From: a virus
IMG/VR virus record: IMGVR_UViG_3300046007_002820
Location: 1 to 64,000 of that record
Reading direction: 5' to 3' (one strand)
Length of the DNA: 64,000 bases
Shown here: piece by piece, positions 55,142 through 64,000 of the stretch
How positions within the stretch are numbered: the stretch's first letter is position 1
Layout: each line of letters opens with the position of its first letter
Made by a program: the position numbers and the translations under genes
Notes under the pieces: model-generated
Databases searched by the model: none
Seen by the model: the letters and a program-made list of their open reading frames with translations, nothing else
Told to the model about the DNA's origin: nothing

Positions 55142-58100
55142 GCAGTAAATGGTAGAGCATCAACCAGCGGATATTCTCTGTAAAGATCAGGCCTCGGATA
55201 GAAAGTTCCACCAGCGATCAGCAATTCGATAGTCGTCGTGAATCCAGCACGTCTTGCAATTTCTTCGACAGTGAACTTCTGAGTGTTATCTTCATTCGTA
55301 TAGTAGTCGACATATCCCTGCGCATTCCAATGTGTGGAATAGTATGGTCCGGTATATTGTCTGACTGGTGGAACGGTCTCGTCATAGACTGGATCATATG
55401 GCGGCCAAATTTCTGGAGTCGGCGGCATTTCATCCCACGATGGTCCACCGAGACTTCTGGTTCTCGAACTCTTCTTTTGCTCGAATAGAGTTTCATCGGT
55501 ATAAGACAACGACAGAATTTGCCCAGACGAATAGGTATTCGATCCTGAATCGTATTCTAACTCAATCGCATGAGAATCCAGAGCTGGTCGAACCAACGAA
55601 TTCTTAGTATCCAGAATGGCAGTGAACTCGAAGTCTGAGATATTGGCGATATTTGAATCGTCGAAACCATCGACGAAAATACCGTTCTTGAATCGCTCTA
55701 GACCAGAAGCGTCTTTGATTGTGAGTTCAGTCGATTTCTTTTCTAGTAAACTCAGTGACGCGTAGTATTCCAGATTCTCAACACGCTTCGCAACTTCACG
55801 AAGATCTTTCATTGTGAATCGTGGAACCTGATTATCACGCGTCGAAACCATCATCGCTTCGCGATTGTAATCAGCAGCTTCGATCTGAGATAGAGATGGA
55901 TACGGTTTGACGTATACGGTCGCTATCGTCATTGCACCATTGATATCTAAAGGCGGCGACGGATTGCTGGTCGGAGCACCTTCAATGACTTGGAAATTAC
56001 CAGTCGTATCCAGAATGAGTTTGTCGATTCTAGGATAGTAAAATTCCAGAGCAGTATCGAACGTCTCGTTCGGAGATGCAACATAGTTCTGAGAGGCTGA
56101 CGAGATCGAGGCTGTATTGACCGGATTGATCGTCGCAGCACCTTCGGTAGTCGCATAGATCGCAGTGTTCGAAACCAGCGGTCTGAAATCGACACAATCG
56201 CGAAGATTGTATTTGCCACCATTGATATCCGAGAAGAAGTACGGAATTTCCTGAGTCGTGACAGCGGTCGTATTGGCAGTATTCGCATCGTCGATCGGAT
56301 AGGAATCAATCGAGAAGAATCCTGTCCCGCCATTTGCAACAAATACGTCGCATTTGATTAACAGCTTATCGGTATTCGCCAGAGACAGAGAAGTTCCAGG
56401 AATTCTAGAGATAGATGCCAGATTATAGAATCCGTCGCGCTGACCATCATCTAGAACGAACTCGTCGGCCTTATCAAGTCCAGCAGATTCCGTATACGCA
56501 TTCGAGACATATACAGACTTGATGTTGAATACATCGGGCAGACCTAATGACCATGGTCCAACAGTATTACCAGCGTTGTTTGAACAGTCAACTTTCACAT
56601 AGACGTTTTCGATTACAGTCTTTCCGCGCTGCAGAGCTTGGAAATCTCGAACATCGTAAGTGATCGCCAGATCTAGGTTCGCTGAAAGCGTCTCGATTTG
56701 ACCGTTAGAAGAATTGAGAGTCAGCGACAGGGTTGTCGAGTTTGATGCGACAATAGAAGAATTTCTGTTATTGAATGGAATCGGAACGTTCGCAGGATAT
56801 CGTTTCGCGTGAGACTGCGCAGAAACAGTCGACATGATGTTTGGTTCGACTTCCATCCAAGTATTGTTAGAAATACCAACGATACGAACTGGAGTTGCGA
56901 CGGTGTTGATAGCGATATAATCGCCGATTTGATATTCGCTCACGAATGCGGTAGAAGTACCGTTGATGAAAGCAGTGTTAGAGTTCGCCGTCGCGACGCT
57001 TCCGCTTTTCGTAAGTGTGACGTTCGCGGAAGTCGATGGAACAGCTAGAATCTTGAGTTCTTGTGTCTCATTCAGAGTTCCGATACCGTATGGAAACTCC
57101 TGAGTTCCAGAAAGCGTAATCGCGCCAGTTGTTCCGGTATTCGCAATGCTATGAGCGGTCGTAGTCGTTCTGAATACAAACGAGGTATCGTTATTCGCTC
57201 CGTCGCGAAGCGTCTTGATTGCTCCTTGACCGAACGGATATACTAGAGTCGCGAAATTGGATTCTTTAAGAACTGCTTTACCAGACTCTAAGACTAGGTC
57301 GCCGAGGCCTGTTGATACTCTAGCGCATTTGACATCCTGGAAATTCTTTCCAGAACTCATGACAATATCAGTCAGATAGAGCTTATACTGTGTAGAATCA
57401 ACGCCAGGAACTCCAGAATGTAGAGCTACCGAAAGTAGTTTCGCAGTTCCAATTTCTGATCCTGGAGCAGTCAGTACAAATGATCCGCCTGAACTGATTC
57501 TAGTTCCAGCAGTATCACGAAGAGATACAGTAGATACTTTGTTCGGCTCGAAATATCCAACAACTTCGTTGATTAGAACGTAGTTGCCGTAGTTGGCTAC
57601 GATTTGTTGACTGTTGATGATGCTCGTATTGGTTGCTTTACGAACTGGTGTGCTCAGATTGTTGAGCTTCTGGACTCGGTAACCATTGACATACGCAAGA
57701 CCTTGAGTCGTATTCAGATTGAGGTGAGTTGTATTACCAGCGACCGCAGAGGTCGTGACGATGAATGGAGAAACAACGTAGTCGCCAGACTCTTCAGCTG
57801 TTCGACGAGCGAACTCTTGACCGAGCGTGGAATAGACGCTGTTCCTGTTTTCGCGAACAACTTCGCCATTTTTCCATTCTGCGAGAATGACGAAGTTGTT
57901 GTCCGGAACGCTGTTCGCAGTATAGACTTCTAGTTTGGCTTCGAGCTTAATTCTATGAGCACCAGGAGCTTTCTCATTCGAGAAGCCTTTACTGTTATCG
58001 TAGAGGGACGTATCAGAAAACTCAGTGACAATCGTTTCTTTGGTCGTTAGACCCACGACGACATTGTTCGGCGAGTTGTTATATTTTGAAACGACTACGG

Positions 58101-58713
58101 AAATATCATCAGGAACGCGAATGAAGAATCCGTTCTGATAGACGATACCGTCGCCGATAGAAAAGCCATATCCGGTTCCGATGGGATTGACTGCGACGGC
58201 ATCTAGCGTCGTTGGAAGAACCTTTACGGTATAATCAGCCTGAAGCACTCCTGCTGCAGTATAAAAGGTGATCTCATCATCGGCAGCAAACGTCTTTTTC
58301 TGGCTCGTACCAGTGTTCATGTATTTGACGTAAATGGTTTTGGTATCAGGATTCTGAGTCTCGAAACCATCCTTGTAATCTACAACGACTCCGAACAGTC
58401 CGGAAACTTCATCCTTGACTGTGAGTCCGACTAGATCAGAAAGCGTATTCTTGTCTAGATTTACTCGAAGATCGCGAAGCTTGACGTAGTCGTAGGCAGT
58501 ATCATACTTGAATGCGCAACCTTTGATTACCGATCCGCTTAGATATACTGAGTCGCCGAATCTCTCAATTTGGTTCTGTAGAATAGTCTGGAGTTGTGTG
58601 AGTTCGCGCGCCTGAATTGCTTGTTCTGGCACGAATAGAACTCGGTGAAAGTTCTTGCTTTCATCGAAATCGTCAAAATAAGGAGAAACATTCAGATCAG
58701 TTTTGAGGGACAT
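55138..58713 (-). CDS. DUF4815-type large virion structural protein
   Basis: 1191 residues. The N-terminus NVSPYFDDFDESKNFHRVLF, then QAIQARELTQLQTILQNQIE and RFGD, is the hallmark of DUF4815 proteins encoded after gp8 in T4-like marine phages. The C-terminal ~120 residues are Pro/Tyr-rich (EMPPTPEIWPPYDPVYDETV). Internal beta modules near residues 560-640 resemble those of the next protein. In this place T4 has gp9-gp12, so it likely serves as a wedge periphery or fibre anchor; that is inference. Confidence 0.75.
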   Translation of the reverse strand: MSLKTDLNVSPYFDDFDESKNFHRVLFVPEQAIQARELTQLQTILQNQIERFGDSVYLSGSVIKGCAFKYDTAYDYVKLRDLRVNLDKNTLSDLVGLTVKDEVSGLFGVVVDYKDGFETQNPDTKTIYVKYMNTGTSQKKTFAADDEITFYTAAGVLQADYTVKVLPTTLDAVAVNPIGTGYGFSIGDGIVYQNGFFIRVPDDISVVVSKYNNSPNNVVVGLTTKETIVTEFSDTSLYDNSKGFSNEKAPGAHRIKLEAKLEVYTANSVPDNNFVILAEWKNGEVVRENRNSVYSTLGQEFARRTAEESGDYVVSPFIVTTSAVAGNTTHLNLNTTQGLAYVNGYRVQKLNNLSTPVRKATNTSIINSQQIVANYGNYVLINEVVGYFEPNKVSTVSLRDTAGTRISSGGSFVLTAPGSEIGTAKLLSVALHSGVPGVDSTQYKLYLTDIVMSSGKNFQDVKCARVSTGLGDLVLESGKAVLKESNFATLVYPFGQGAIKTLRDGANNDTSFVFRTTTTAHSIANTGTTGAITLSGTQEFPYGIGTLNETQELKILAVPSTSANVTLTKSGSVATANSNTAFINGTSTAFVSEYQIGDYIAINTVATPVRIVGISNNTWMEVEPNIMSTVSAQSHAKRYPANVPIPFNNRNSSIVASNSTTLSLTLNSSNGQIETLSANLDLAITYDVRDFQALQRGKTVIENVYVKVDCSNNAGNTVGPWSLGLPDVFNIKSVYVSNAYTESAGLDKADEFVLDDGQRDGFYNLASISRIPGTSLSLANTDKLLIKCDVFVANGGTGFFSIDSYPIDDANTANTTAVTTQEIPYFFSDINGGKYNLRDCVDFRPLVSNTAIYATTEGAATINPVNTASISSASQNYVASPNETFDTALEFYYPRIDKLILDTTGNFQVIEGAPTSNPSPPLDINGAMTIATVYVKPYPSLSQIEAADYNREAMMVSTRDNQVPRFTMKDLREVAKRVENLEYYASLSLLEKKSTELTIKDASGLERFKNGIFVDGFDDSNIANISDFEFTAILDTKNSLVRPALDSHAIELEYDSGSNTYSSGQILSLSYTDETLFEQKKSSRTRSLGGPSWDEMPPTPEIWPPYDPVYDETVPPVRQYTGPYYSTHWNAQGYVDYYTNEDNTQKFTVEEIARRAGFTTTIELLIAGGTFYPRPDLYREYPLVDALPFTA

Positions 58714-58721
58714 TTACTTTC

Positions 58722-61019
58722 CTAATAGAATTGAAGAACTAATCTAATCTTTTCGCTCTGAGAACTATCCTTGACTACTGGTAGAATATTCTCAACATAT
58801 AACAGTTTACCGCTATATCTTTGAATATGAGGATATTCTACAGCATTCACGATAATCTTTTTCGCTCCATTAGTACTCTGAATATATTTAGACCCAGAAT
58901 TAGAAGTAATCTCGAAATTGCCTTTGACATTGGTCAAATAGACGGATTGAGTATTTCCGCTTGCAGAGATGGTATGAATGATACCCGAGGCGATTACGTT
59001 GTTTGCAGCGTCGTATTGGAACACAGTATTTGGTGATGCGAACGCAGTTGAGCCTACATCGTATTCTCCAGTAATCAGCGTTCTATTATCGAATGAATCC
59101 TCTTGACCCGTAATACTCACGATATTTGCGCCGACTGAAGACGATAGTCCCTCGATTTGTGTATTGGTTGTGAATACACCAGTAACTTCGTTTAGGACTA
59201 AATGAGTTGAATTTGATGTATTCGCCATAACACCAGTCACGAACAATGATGTATTCGACGAAATACTTTCTTGAACACTGTTCGTGAAGTATTTGTCGAA
59301 ATACACAATAGAACTATTCGACAGCGTTGGCGCAGAGATATCTATAGAAGTCGCATTTATTGTATAATTGGAATTACTGACTTGAGTATTACCAACGAAT
59401 ACGTTGTATTTGTCGGTCGCGAGCGCATATGCGAACATCGTGTTAGAACCGTCGCGACCATAGATGGTTCCGTTAGAATATCCTTGAGTGATAGACGAGA
59501 TGAATCCGTTCACAGATGAGTTACCAGATACTTCAATCGAGGTCGAATTGACCCAGACGCCAGCGTCAGTTCTGATCAGAATAGAGTTCGTTGCAAGTTT
59601 ATCGATGACGACGCCAGAAACTGAACCGTTGCTCGATTGAACAAGAACCTGATCATTCGCGAAAGACACTGGTCCAGAGAACTGTAGAACTTTGTATTTT
59701 CCAATGTCGTAAGTCAATGAATATTGATATTCGTCACTGTTGGTTACCGTTAGTGTAAATGTATCTTTCACAGCTTGCGAAATCTTTTCACCAACAATGA
59801 ATGAGCCCGAGGCGTTCGCGAATTCAATGATCACGTTGCTGTATTTTGGCTGGGCCAACAGCCCGAGTCGACGATATGATTCTGTATCTGGAACAAATGC
59901 GTCAGAATTGTCGAACTCTATAGAAATGCCGATCTTGTTCCCAAACAGTTCCGAAAGAATGTCCGAAGCATGCCCACCTTTTGGAGAAATGAGTGCAGTC
60001 GCATTTGCGCTATTTGCAACGACGATCGTCCCAGTGTTACCTACTACTCGTACCGTCGCATTAGTATATCCGGAACCTTCATTGATCATTGTGATAGAAT
60101 CTACAGAGAGAGTGCTCGTATTGACCTTTGCGATCGCGGTCGCTCCAGTTCCATCACCCTCGAAAATGACGCGCGGTGTGATCTCCCAAGTCGATGACAA
60201 ATCGGGGATTGTATTGAATGCAGAGTTTACGGCGACGAGCTTACTGTTGCCGGAAATAGTGTATCCCGAGATGGTTTTCAACTCGCCAGCGCCAGGTCCC
60301 GATCTGATATAAATGGTCGAGTCGGTATAGAAGTTCGTGTTCGTCGAGAGGTTGTTCGCTGAAATAGCGAAGACGCGCGTATTACCCGAAACAGCGATTT
60401 GGTCGAAAACCCCATTGGCGAATGACAAATACGTCGCCCCGCCTGAATTGACTTCCACAGCAGAAATGATACCAGACGAAGGAACTACGTTACTGTTCGC
60501 AAAGACTGGAATATGTGTGCTAGTTGTGAATTTGGTCCACGAAGTCTCGTCGATTGAATACATGTATTTCCACTGATAACCATCCGATGTGAAATACTGA
60601 GTATCGTTGTAAGTGGTTTCAGAGAATTTCGGCGGGAATGTAGAAGCGATTCCGCCCGCATTGTTCAGACATTTGAAAACATGGTAGATGCCAAGTTCAG
60701 GATGCACAACAAAGAAGTCTTTGGATTCTAGATTTGCATCTTCGGGATTATACGGATCGTATACGGTGTTATAAGTCCAGTCATTTCTATTGATCATGTA
60801 CGCGGTATCACCCGAAACGATTTTCTTACCGAAGATCATTTCATCGTAAAAGCCGTATGACAGAAATTGAGGTGTAGCCGAAAGACTCGGAATTACTAAA
60901 TCATCGTCCCATGCGGTATGTTTCGCTGCGACTACGTAATGAGGCGTCGTTTGAATTCCAGCCAGTGGCGTGAAATAATCGGTCGCATCTTTAGAATTGA
61001 AAACCGTTGTATTTGCCAT
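58722..61019 (-). CDS. gp8: Baseplate wedge protein gp8 with long extension
   Basis: 765 residues (T4 gp8: 334). The first ~180 residues carry gp8 features: HYVVAAKHTAWDDDLVIPSL, YGFYDEMIFGKKI, MINRNDWTYNTVYDPYNPED, IYHVFKCLNNAGG and SDGYQWKYMYSID. The remainder is a chain of Asn/Thr/Ser-rich beta modules (GY.N.TV.V..N), absent from T4 gp8. Order gp6, gp7-position, gp8 is retained. The extension may take over gp7 or gp10 contacts. Confidence 0.8.
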   Translation of the reverse strand: MANTTVFNSKDATDYFTPLAGIQTTPHYVVAAKHTAWDDDLVIPSLSATPQFLSYGFYDEMIFGKKIVSGDTAYMINRNDWTYNTVYDPYNPEDANLESKDFFVVHPELGIYHVFKCLNNAGGIASTFPPKFSETTYNDTQYFTSDGYQWKYMYSIDETSWTKFTTSTHIPVFANSNVVPSSGIISAVEVNSGGATYLSFANGVFDQIAVSGNTRVFAISANNLSTNTNFYTDSTIYIRSGPGAGELKTISGYTISGNSKLVAVNSAFNTIPDLSSTWEITPRVIFEGDGTGATAIAKVNTSTLSVDSITMINEGSGYTNATVRVVGNTGTIVVANSANATALISPKGGHASDILSELFGNKIGISIEFDNSDAFVPDTESYRRLGLLAQPKYSNVIIEFANASGSFIVGEKISQAVKDTFTLTVTNSDEYQYSLTYDIGKYKVLQFSGPVSFANDQVLVQSSNGSVSGVVIDKLATNSILIRTDAGVWVNSTSIEVSGNSSVNGFISSITQGYSNGTIYGRDGSNTMFAYALATDKYNVFVGNTQVSNSNYTINATSIDISAPTLSNSSIVYFDKYFTNSVQESISSNTSLFVTGVMANTSNSTHLVLNEVTGVFTTNTQIEGLSSSVGANIVSITGQEDSFDNRTLITGEYDVGSTAFASPNTVFQYDAANNVIASGIIHTISASGNTQSVYLTNVKGNFEITSNSGSKYIQSTNGAKKIIVNAVEYPHIQRYSGKLLYVENILPVVKDSSQSEKIRLVLQFY
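58885..58891 (-). promoter_or_regulatory. Possible internal late promoter CTAAATA
   Basis: CTAAATATATTC on the minus strand inside the gp8-type gene, 172 bp upstream of the DUF4815-type start. It could boost the downstream gene or be chance in an AT-rich stretch. Confidence 0.3.
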
Positions 61020-61029
61020 TATTTCGTTT

Positions 61030-63174
61030 TTACATCCAACCGATTAAGTATGTGAACTGCGTTGCCTCATCATTATTTAACACCAGCATGGCATCGCCGC
61101 CAGCGCCAATGACTATTTCTATATCCGACGAGCCAATCAATCTAGTAATCTCAGTCGAGTTCTTGACAACACTACCGAACATCTTCGTACCAGAAATATG
61201 CATCAACTTTTTCAGAGCATCCGCATACTTATCTATGCTGAATTTTGTCTGAATTTCGTAGCTATATTCTTGATAGTAATCGTTGTCGTGAATGTATTTG
61301 TTAGAATTCAATTTTGAGTTATTGTATTCCCAATGACCATTAGCCTTACCTTGACGAATAAGATTTCCGGTTCCAGTAAATGTGACTTCGGTATTAGTCT
61401 TAGATGTGAAGGTAAGAGTCTCATTTTGAACATACCCGAATCCAGAATCCAGAATCTCAGCTTCGGCGACAACTCCAGAAAGCGAAGTCGCATTCGCCGT
61501 CACGATTGCATTGTTACCCATCGTATAGAGGGTATTGTTTACAACAGATACAATGTTACCAATACCCGAAATTTCACCGTTCGAGAAATACGAAACGAGT
61601 TGCTGGTTGTTGGCCATGGTATCTGCGAACAACACTCGAATGAGTTCTAGATGAGTTGCATTCGCGCTTCGGACAACAGCCTTCGCTCCAGAAGCAGCCG
61701 TCGCATTTTGACCATCGATGAAAGTCCCCGAAACGTTCGCAATCCCAACAGTCCAGTCATATTTACCGGCTCCAGAGATGTTCGGATTGTCGATGGAAAT
61801 CATTGGCGGCGTATCGTAGTTTTGTCCAGGAAATACGCGAATAGAAAGAATAGATCCAATGTACTGAGAGTTGGCGAGTTCGGTGTTGGAAATTTCGCGG
61901 ATCGTGAAATTCGCGTTGCTGCCGAGACTTACGCGAGTAGATACCGAAATGACGTTCGACGTTGTTCCGCGAAGATTAGTTCCGCGAATGAACGTTCCGT
62001 TAACATTTTTTAATCCAATCGCGTTCGCGTTGACTGCCATAACGATGGCGTTCGCTGTATTCGAGACTGCGCCGCTCACTAAGACGTTCGATATTGCATT
62101 AGAACTCACGACGATTTTATCAGCAGTGCTTAGATTTCCACTATCGACAGCGATAGAAATATTCGTCGAGTTCGTCGCATAGACTATCGCATTACCGAGA
62201 AGCGTATTTGCAATATCGTAAACTTCTACGATTGCCGTATTTGGAATTGAGTTGTTACTAGTAGAAAACGAGAACACATTCTGAACAATCGTCTCGCCGA
62301 CTGTATAGTTGTTGCCGTTAATCGTATTACCGTGGAATACTACAGTGTTTGAAACAGTTACGACAGTGCTGTTTGAATTGTAGCCTGATCCGCCGTTCAT
62401 TAACACGAAATCAACTTGGCCGTTACCGTCTACCGTCGACGCGATCCTGAGCGTGCCGTACTTGCCTGAAGAACCTGATATATCAAATAGATCACCATTG
62501 CTGATACCAAAACCACCGTCAACAATGCTAATTGAAGAAAGACTTCCCAGTACTTTCGGAGCGTCGACAAGACTGTTGTCTTTGGTAATATATTCTTCAA
62601 CACTGAAATTGCCTCTTAAATCGGATAGAAAAATTACATCGATGAGTCGCCCATTAACATTCTTTCTCACAACCGATTCTACAATCGCCGTAGCTCCAGA
62701 CGTCGCTCCAGTAATCTCTTGCCCAACAAGGGCTCTGTTTCTGTCGTCTGCAGACACCTCTAGGTATTGCGGAATATGCCATTTACCCGAAGACGCTTTG
62801 ATTACGTCTTTACCGGGTTTGTAGATTTCAGCTTCTTGGCCATACAGTAATTCAAAGAACAGCTTGACACCTTCAGAAGTTCCTTTGCTTCTGTAGAGGT
62901 CTTGAATATTCTTGATTTGAAATGCTTGTTGAGTTTTACTGGTTTGTGGTAAGTGTTCTAGATACGCCGACTTGTAATATTGAACAAACGTATTGACCGA
63001 CGAATCAATGTCTAAATCGCTCAGCAGCGTTCTTGAATACCCGAGAATATTGTTGCTCTGTTCTAACCACTCATAGTAAGTCTTGACGAACTTGACAAAG
63101 TTTGGACCTTCTGAATGGTAGTACTCTGGAAATTGCTGAACGACTACCGAACTGATTGGGCGTTCTATAGTCAT
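61030..63174 (-). CDS. Baseplate wedge protein at the gp7 position
   Basis: 714 residues, overlapping the gp6 stop by 4 bp. ISSVVVQQFPEYYHSEGPNF followed by VKFVKTYYEWLEQ and DLYRSKGTSEGVKLFFELLY form an N-terminal domain found in wedge-region proteins of T4-like marine phages. After residue ~150 it is beta-rich with repeated GGSGY.NS.TVV.VSN modules like those of the gp8-type protein. T4 gp7 (1032 residues) is not clearly similar, so this is named by position. Confidence 0.65.
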   Translation of the reverse strand: MTIERPISSVVVQQFPEYYHSEGPNFVKFVKTYYEWLEQSNNILGYSRTLLSDLDIDSSVNTFVQYYKSAYLEHLPQTSKTQQAFQIKNIQDLYRSKGTSEGVKLFFELLYGQEAEIYKPGKDVIKASSGKWHIPQYLEVSADDRNRALVGQEITGATSGATAIVESVVRKNVNGRLIDVIFLSDLRGNFSVEEYITKDNSLVDAPKVLGSLSSISIVDGGFGISNGDLFDISGSSGKYGTLRIASTVDGNGQVDFVLMNGGSGYNSNSTVVTVSNTVVFHGNTINGNNYTVGETIVQNVFSFSTSNNSIPNTAIVEVYDIANTLLGNAIVYATNSTNISIAVDSGNLSTADKIVVSSNAISNVLVSGAVSNTANAIVMAVNANAIGLKNVNGTFIRGTNLRGTTSNVISVSTRVSLGSNANFTIREISNTELANSQYIGSILSIRVFPGQNYDTPPMISIDNPNISGAGKYDWTVGIANVSGTFIDGQNATAASGAKAVVRSANATHLELIRVLFADTMANNQQLVSYFSNGEISGIGNIVSVVNNTLYTMGNNAIVTANATSLSGVVAEAEILDSGFGYVQNETLTFTSKTNTEVTFTGTGNLIRQGKANGHWEYNNSKLNSNKYIHDNDYYQEYSYEIQTKFSIDKYADALKKLMHISGTKMFGSVVKNSTEITRLIGSSDIEIVIGAGGDAMLVLNNDEATQFTYLIGWM
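61074..61080 (-). promoter_or_regulatory. Possible late promoter TTAAATA
   Basis: Minus strand TTAAATAATG, 55 bp upstream of the gp8-type start, inside the end of the gp7-position gene. Same one-base variant as at 55135-55141. Confidence 0.3.
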
Positions 63175-64000
63175 GATACGACAGCGCTCACGTCAATATG
63201 CATGTAATCTAGGCCGACGCCTAGAATTGTATTCAAGTCGACCGAAATATCCTGTTTCACTGTTGCGGCGAAGATTCTGATTTCACTGCCAGTATATTCA
63301 GAGATGTTAAGATTACTGATCTTGATCTCGCCTGTAGTATAGTCGACCGAGCCTACGTTCTTTGCGAGGATAGTATTGTTGGACGCGGTATCAGATACGA
63401 TATTCAGATTACCTTCTCCATCGTCTTGAAGAAGTCCTGAGATGTCGTTATAAACGAAAGCTGAAGAATAGATCGAAGATTTCTCTAAAGCATTCTGGAA
63501 TTGCATCGTAGCTTTATATGCGGTATTCAGATCAGGCAGAACAATTTTGTACAACCCTACAGTAAGATCGGTTCCTACAATAGATTCATCAGCTTCATTG
63601 ATAGTCGTACCGAGCTCAGCATATCTGAATTTCACATGGAAGTCTTGAAGATTTTCAGAATTGAATTCTGTGATCGCATCAGTTATTAGCGTCTTGATAT
63701 CTTCGGCAGATTTTTGAGTTTTCGTCGTGCTGTATTCTGCATCCAATTCGATATGAAGATACAGATATTCTGGTTCTACAACTTGAGGAATGAATGTTGC
63801 AACCATTTTCGGCCGAATGAAATTTTCGATCGCAGTCTTTTGAGCCGACGAAATTCCATCGAAATTCTCGATGTCTACGGAAATGAGAATTCTGCCATAT
63901 TTCGGCGGGGAGACTTCTTCACCACCATAAACATGAAGAGTGCGAATTTCCGGGAATGCTTGACTGATGAGCGTCTCGTAATCTAGATATGTTACAGCCG
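63171..64000 (-). CDS. gp6: Baseplate wedge protein gp6, C-terminal part
   Basis: The frame is open to the window edge (about 275 residues visible); an internal ATG at 63806 is not the start, because codons upstream read SPPKYGRILISVDIENFDGI and SSAQKTAIENFI, conserved in gp6. Then VEPEYLYLHIELDAEYS. The end region contains beta segments GEIKISNLNI and a short HIDVSAVVS tail. gp6 dimers form the wedge ring in T4 (660 residues). The gene continues upstream outside this window. Confidence 0.85.
   Translation of the reverse strand, partial: AVTYLDYETLISQAFPEIRTLHVYGGEEVSPPKYGRILISVDIENFDGISSAQKTAIENFIRPKMVATFIPQVVEPEYLYLHIELDAEYSTTKTQKSAEDIKTLITDAITEFNSENLQDFHVKFRYAELGTTINEADESIVGTDLTVGLYKIVLPDLNTAYKATMQFQNALEKSSIYSSAFVYNDISGLLQDDGEGNLNIVSDTASNNTILAKNVGSVDYTTGEIKISNLNISEYTGSEIRIFAATVKQDISVDLNTILGVGLDYMHIDVSAVVS

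Noticed and set aside
1-64000. Integrase, repressor, attachment sites or transposon insertion sequences
   Set aside because: None recognised; the only mobile-type genes are the two homing endonucleases, so there is no sign of lysogeny in this window.

Overview
The window is part of the genome of a strictly lytic-type, T4-superfamily contractile-tailed phage (myovirus). The clearest evidence is a set of T4 baseplate and neck homologues in recognisable order: gp6, a gp7-position protein, gp8, gp13, gp14 and gp15 on the minus strand; gp27-like, gp48-like, gp53, gp5 and a PAAR spike tip on the plus strand; gp54-like and gp4 elsewhere. T4-type nucleotide metabolism (thymidylate synthase, NrdA/NrdB, dCMP deaminase, glutaredoxin) and a gp61-type primase support this. 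No integrase, repressor or CRISPR array was seen. The host cannot be read directly. The moderate-GC sequence, host-like -35/-10 promoters and a phage tRNA-Arg(UCU) for AGA codons would suit a GC-rich Gram-negative host (spanins imply an outer membrane), possibly an alphaproteobacterium; that last step is inference.

Layout. Positions 1-14.4 kb are late plus-strand genes: the end of an SPFH/band-7 protein, two giant His/Lys-rich modular proteins (one with an internal nucleotidyltransferase-like domain), a run of beta-rich presumed virion or adhesin proteins including a 14 x 22-residue repeat, a KOW protein, and a lysis cassette (Rz, Rz1, coiled-coil holin candidate). 14.4-24 kb holds primase, thyA, nrdA, nrdB, dCMP deaminase, a ParB-like protein and a RuvC-like resolvase. 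24-36 kb is an early accessory region with two RNA ligases, a polynucleotide kinase, an ArfA-like ribosome-rescue peptide, glutaredoxin, and a sugar cassette (SDR epimerase, glycosyltransferase, heptose-kinase-like GHMP kinase, GmhA-like isomerase). 36-44 kb contains many small early genes behind near-identical promoters, a metallophosphatase, an AlkB-like dioxygenase, and late minus-strand islands (gp4; gp54-like plus partner). 44.3-49.6 kb is the baseplate hub and spike; 49.6-50.02 kb has two small early genes and the tRNA; 50.03-64 kb is the minus-strand neck and baseplate wedge block, running off the end inside gp6.

Two promoter classes stand out. Early promoters are sigma-70-like (TTTACA/TTTTCA, 17-nt spacer, TATAAT/TATATT); seven share a conserved initially transcribed block, GAACTCATAGGAATT. 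Late promoters are CTAAATA, standing in for T4's TATAAATA. At several late genes CTAAATA lies in the 5' arm of an inverted repeat whose 3' arm holds the ribosome binding site, the layout used by T4 e and soc to keep read-through early mRNA silent. Two homing endonuclease genes (after nrdB and after the metallophosphatase) are antisense to their neighbours and have their own CTAAATA boxes.

Most novel points: the two giant proteins punctuated by (I/L)(N/D)E motifs resembling T4 prohead-protease sites, the heptose-type sugar cassette, the RNA-repair set beside an ArfA-like gene, a tail spike carrying both a lysozyme and an M15-type peptidase domain, and a DUF4031-type gene lacking any ATG/GTG/TTG start.
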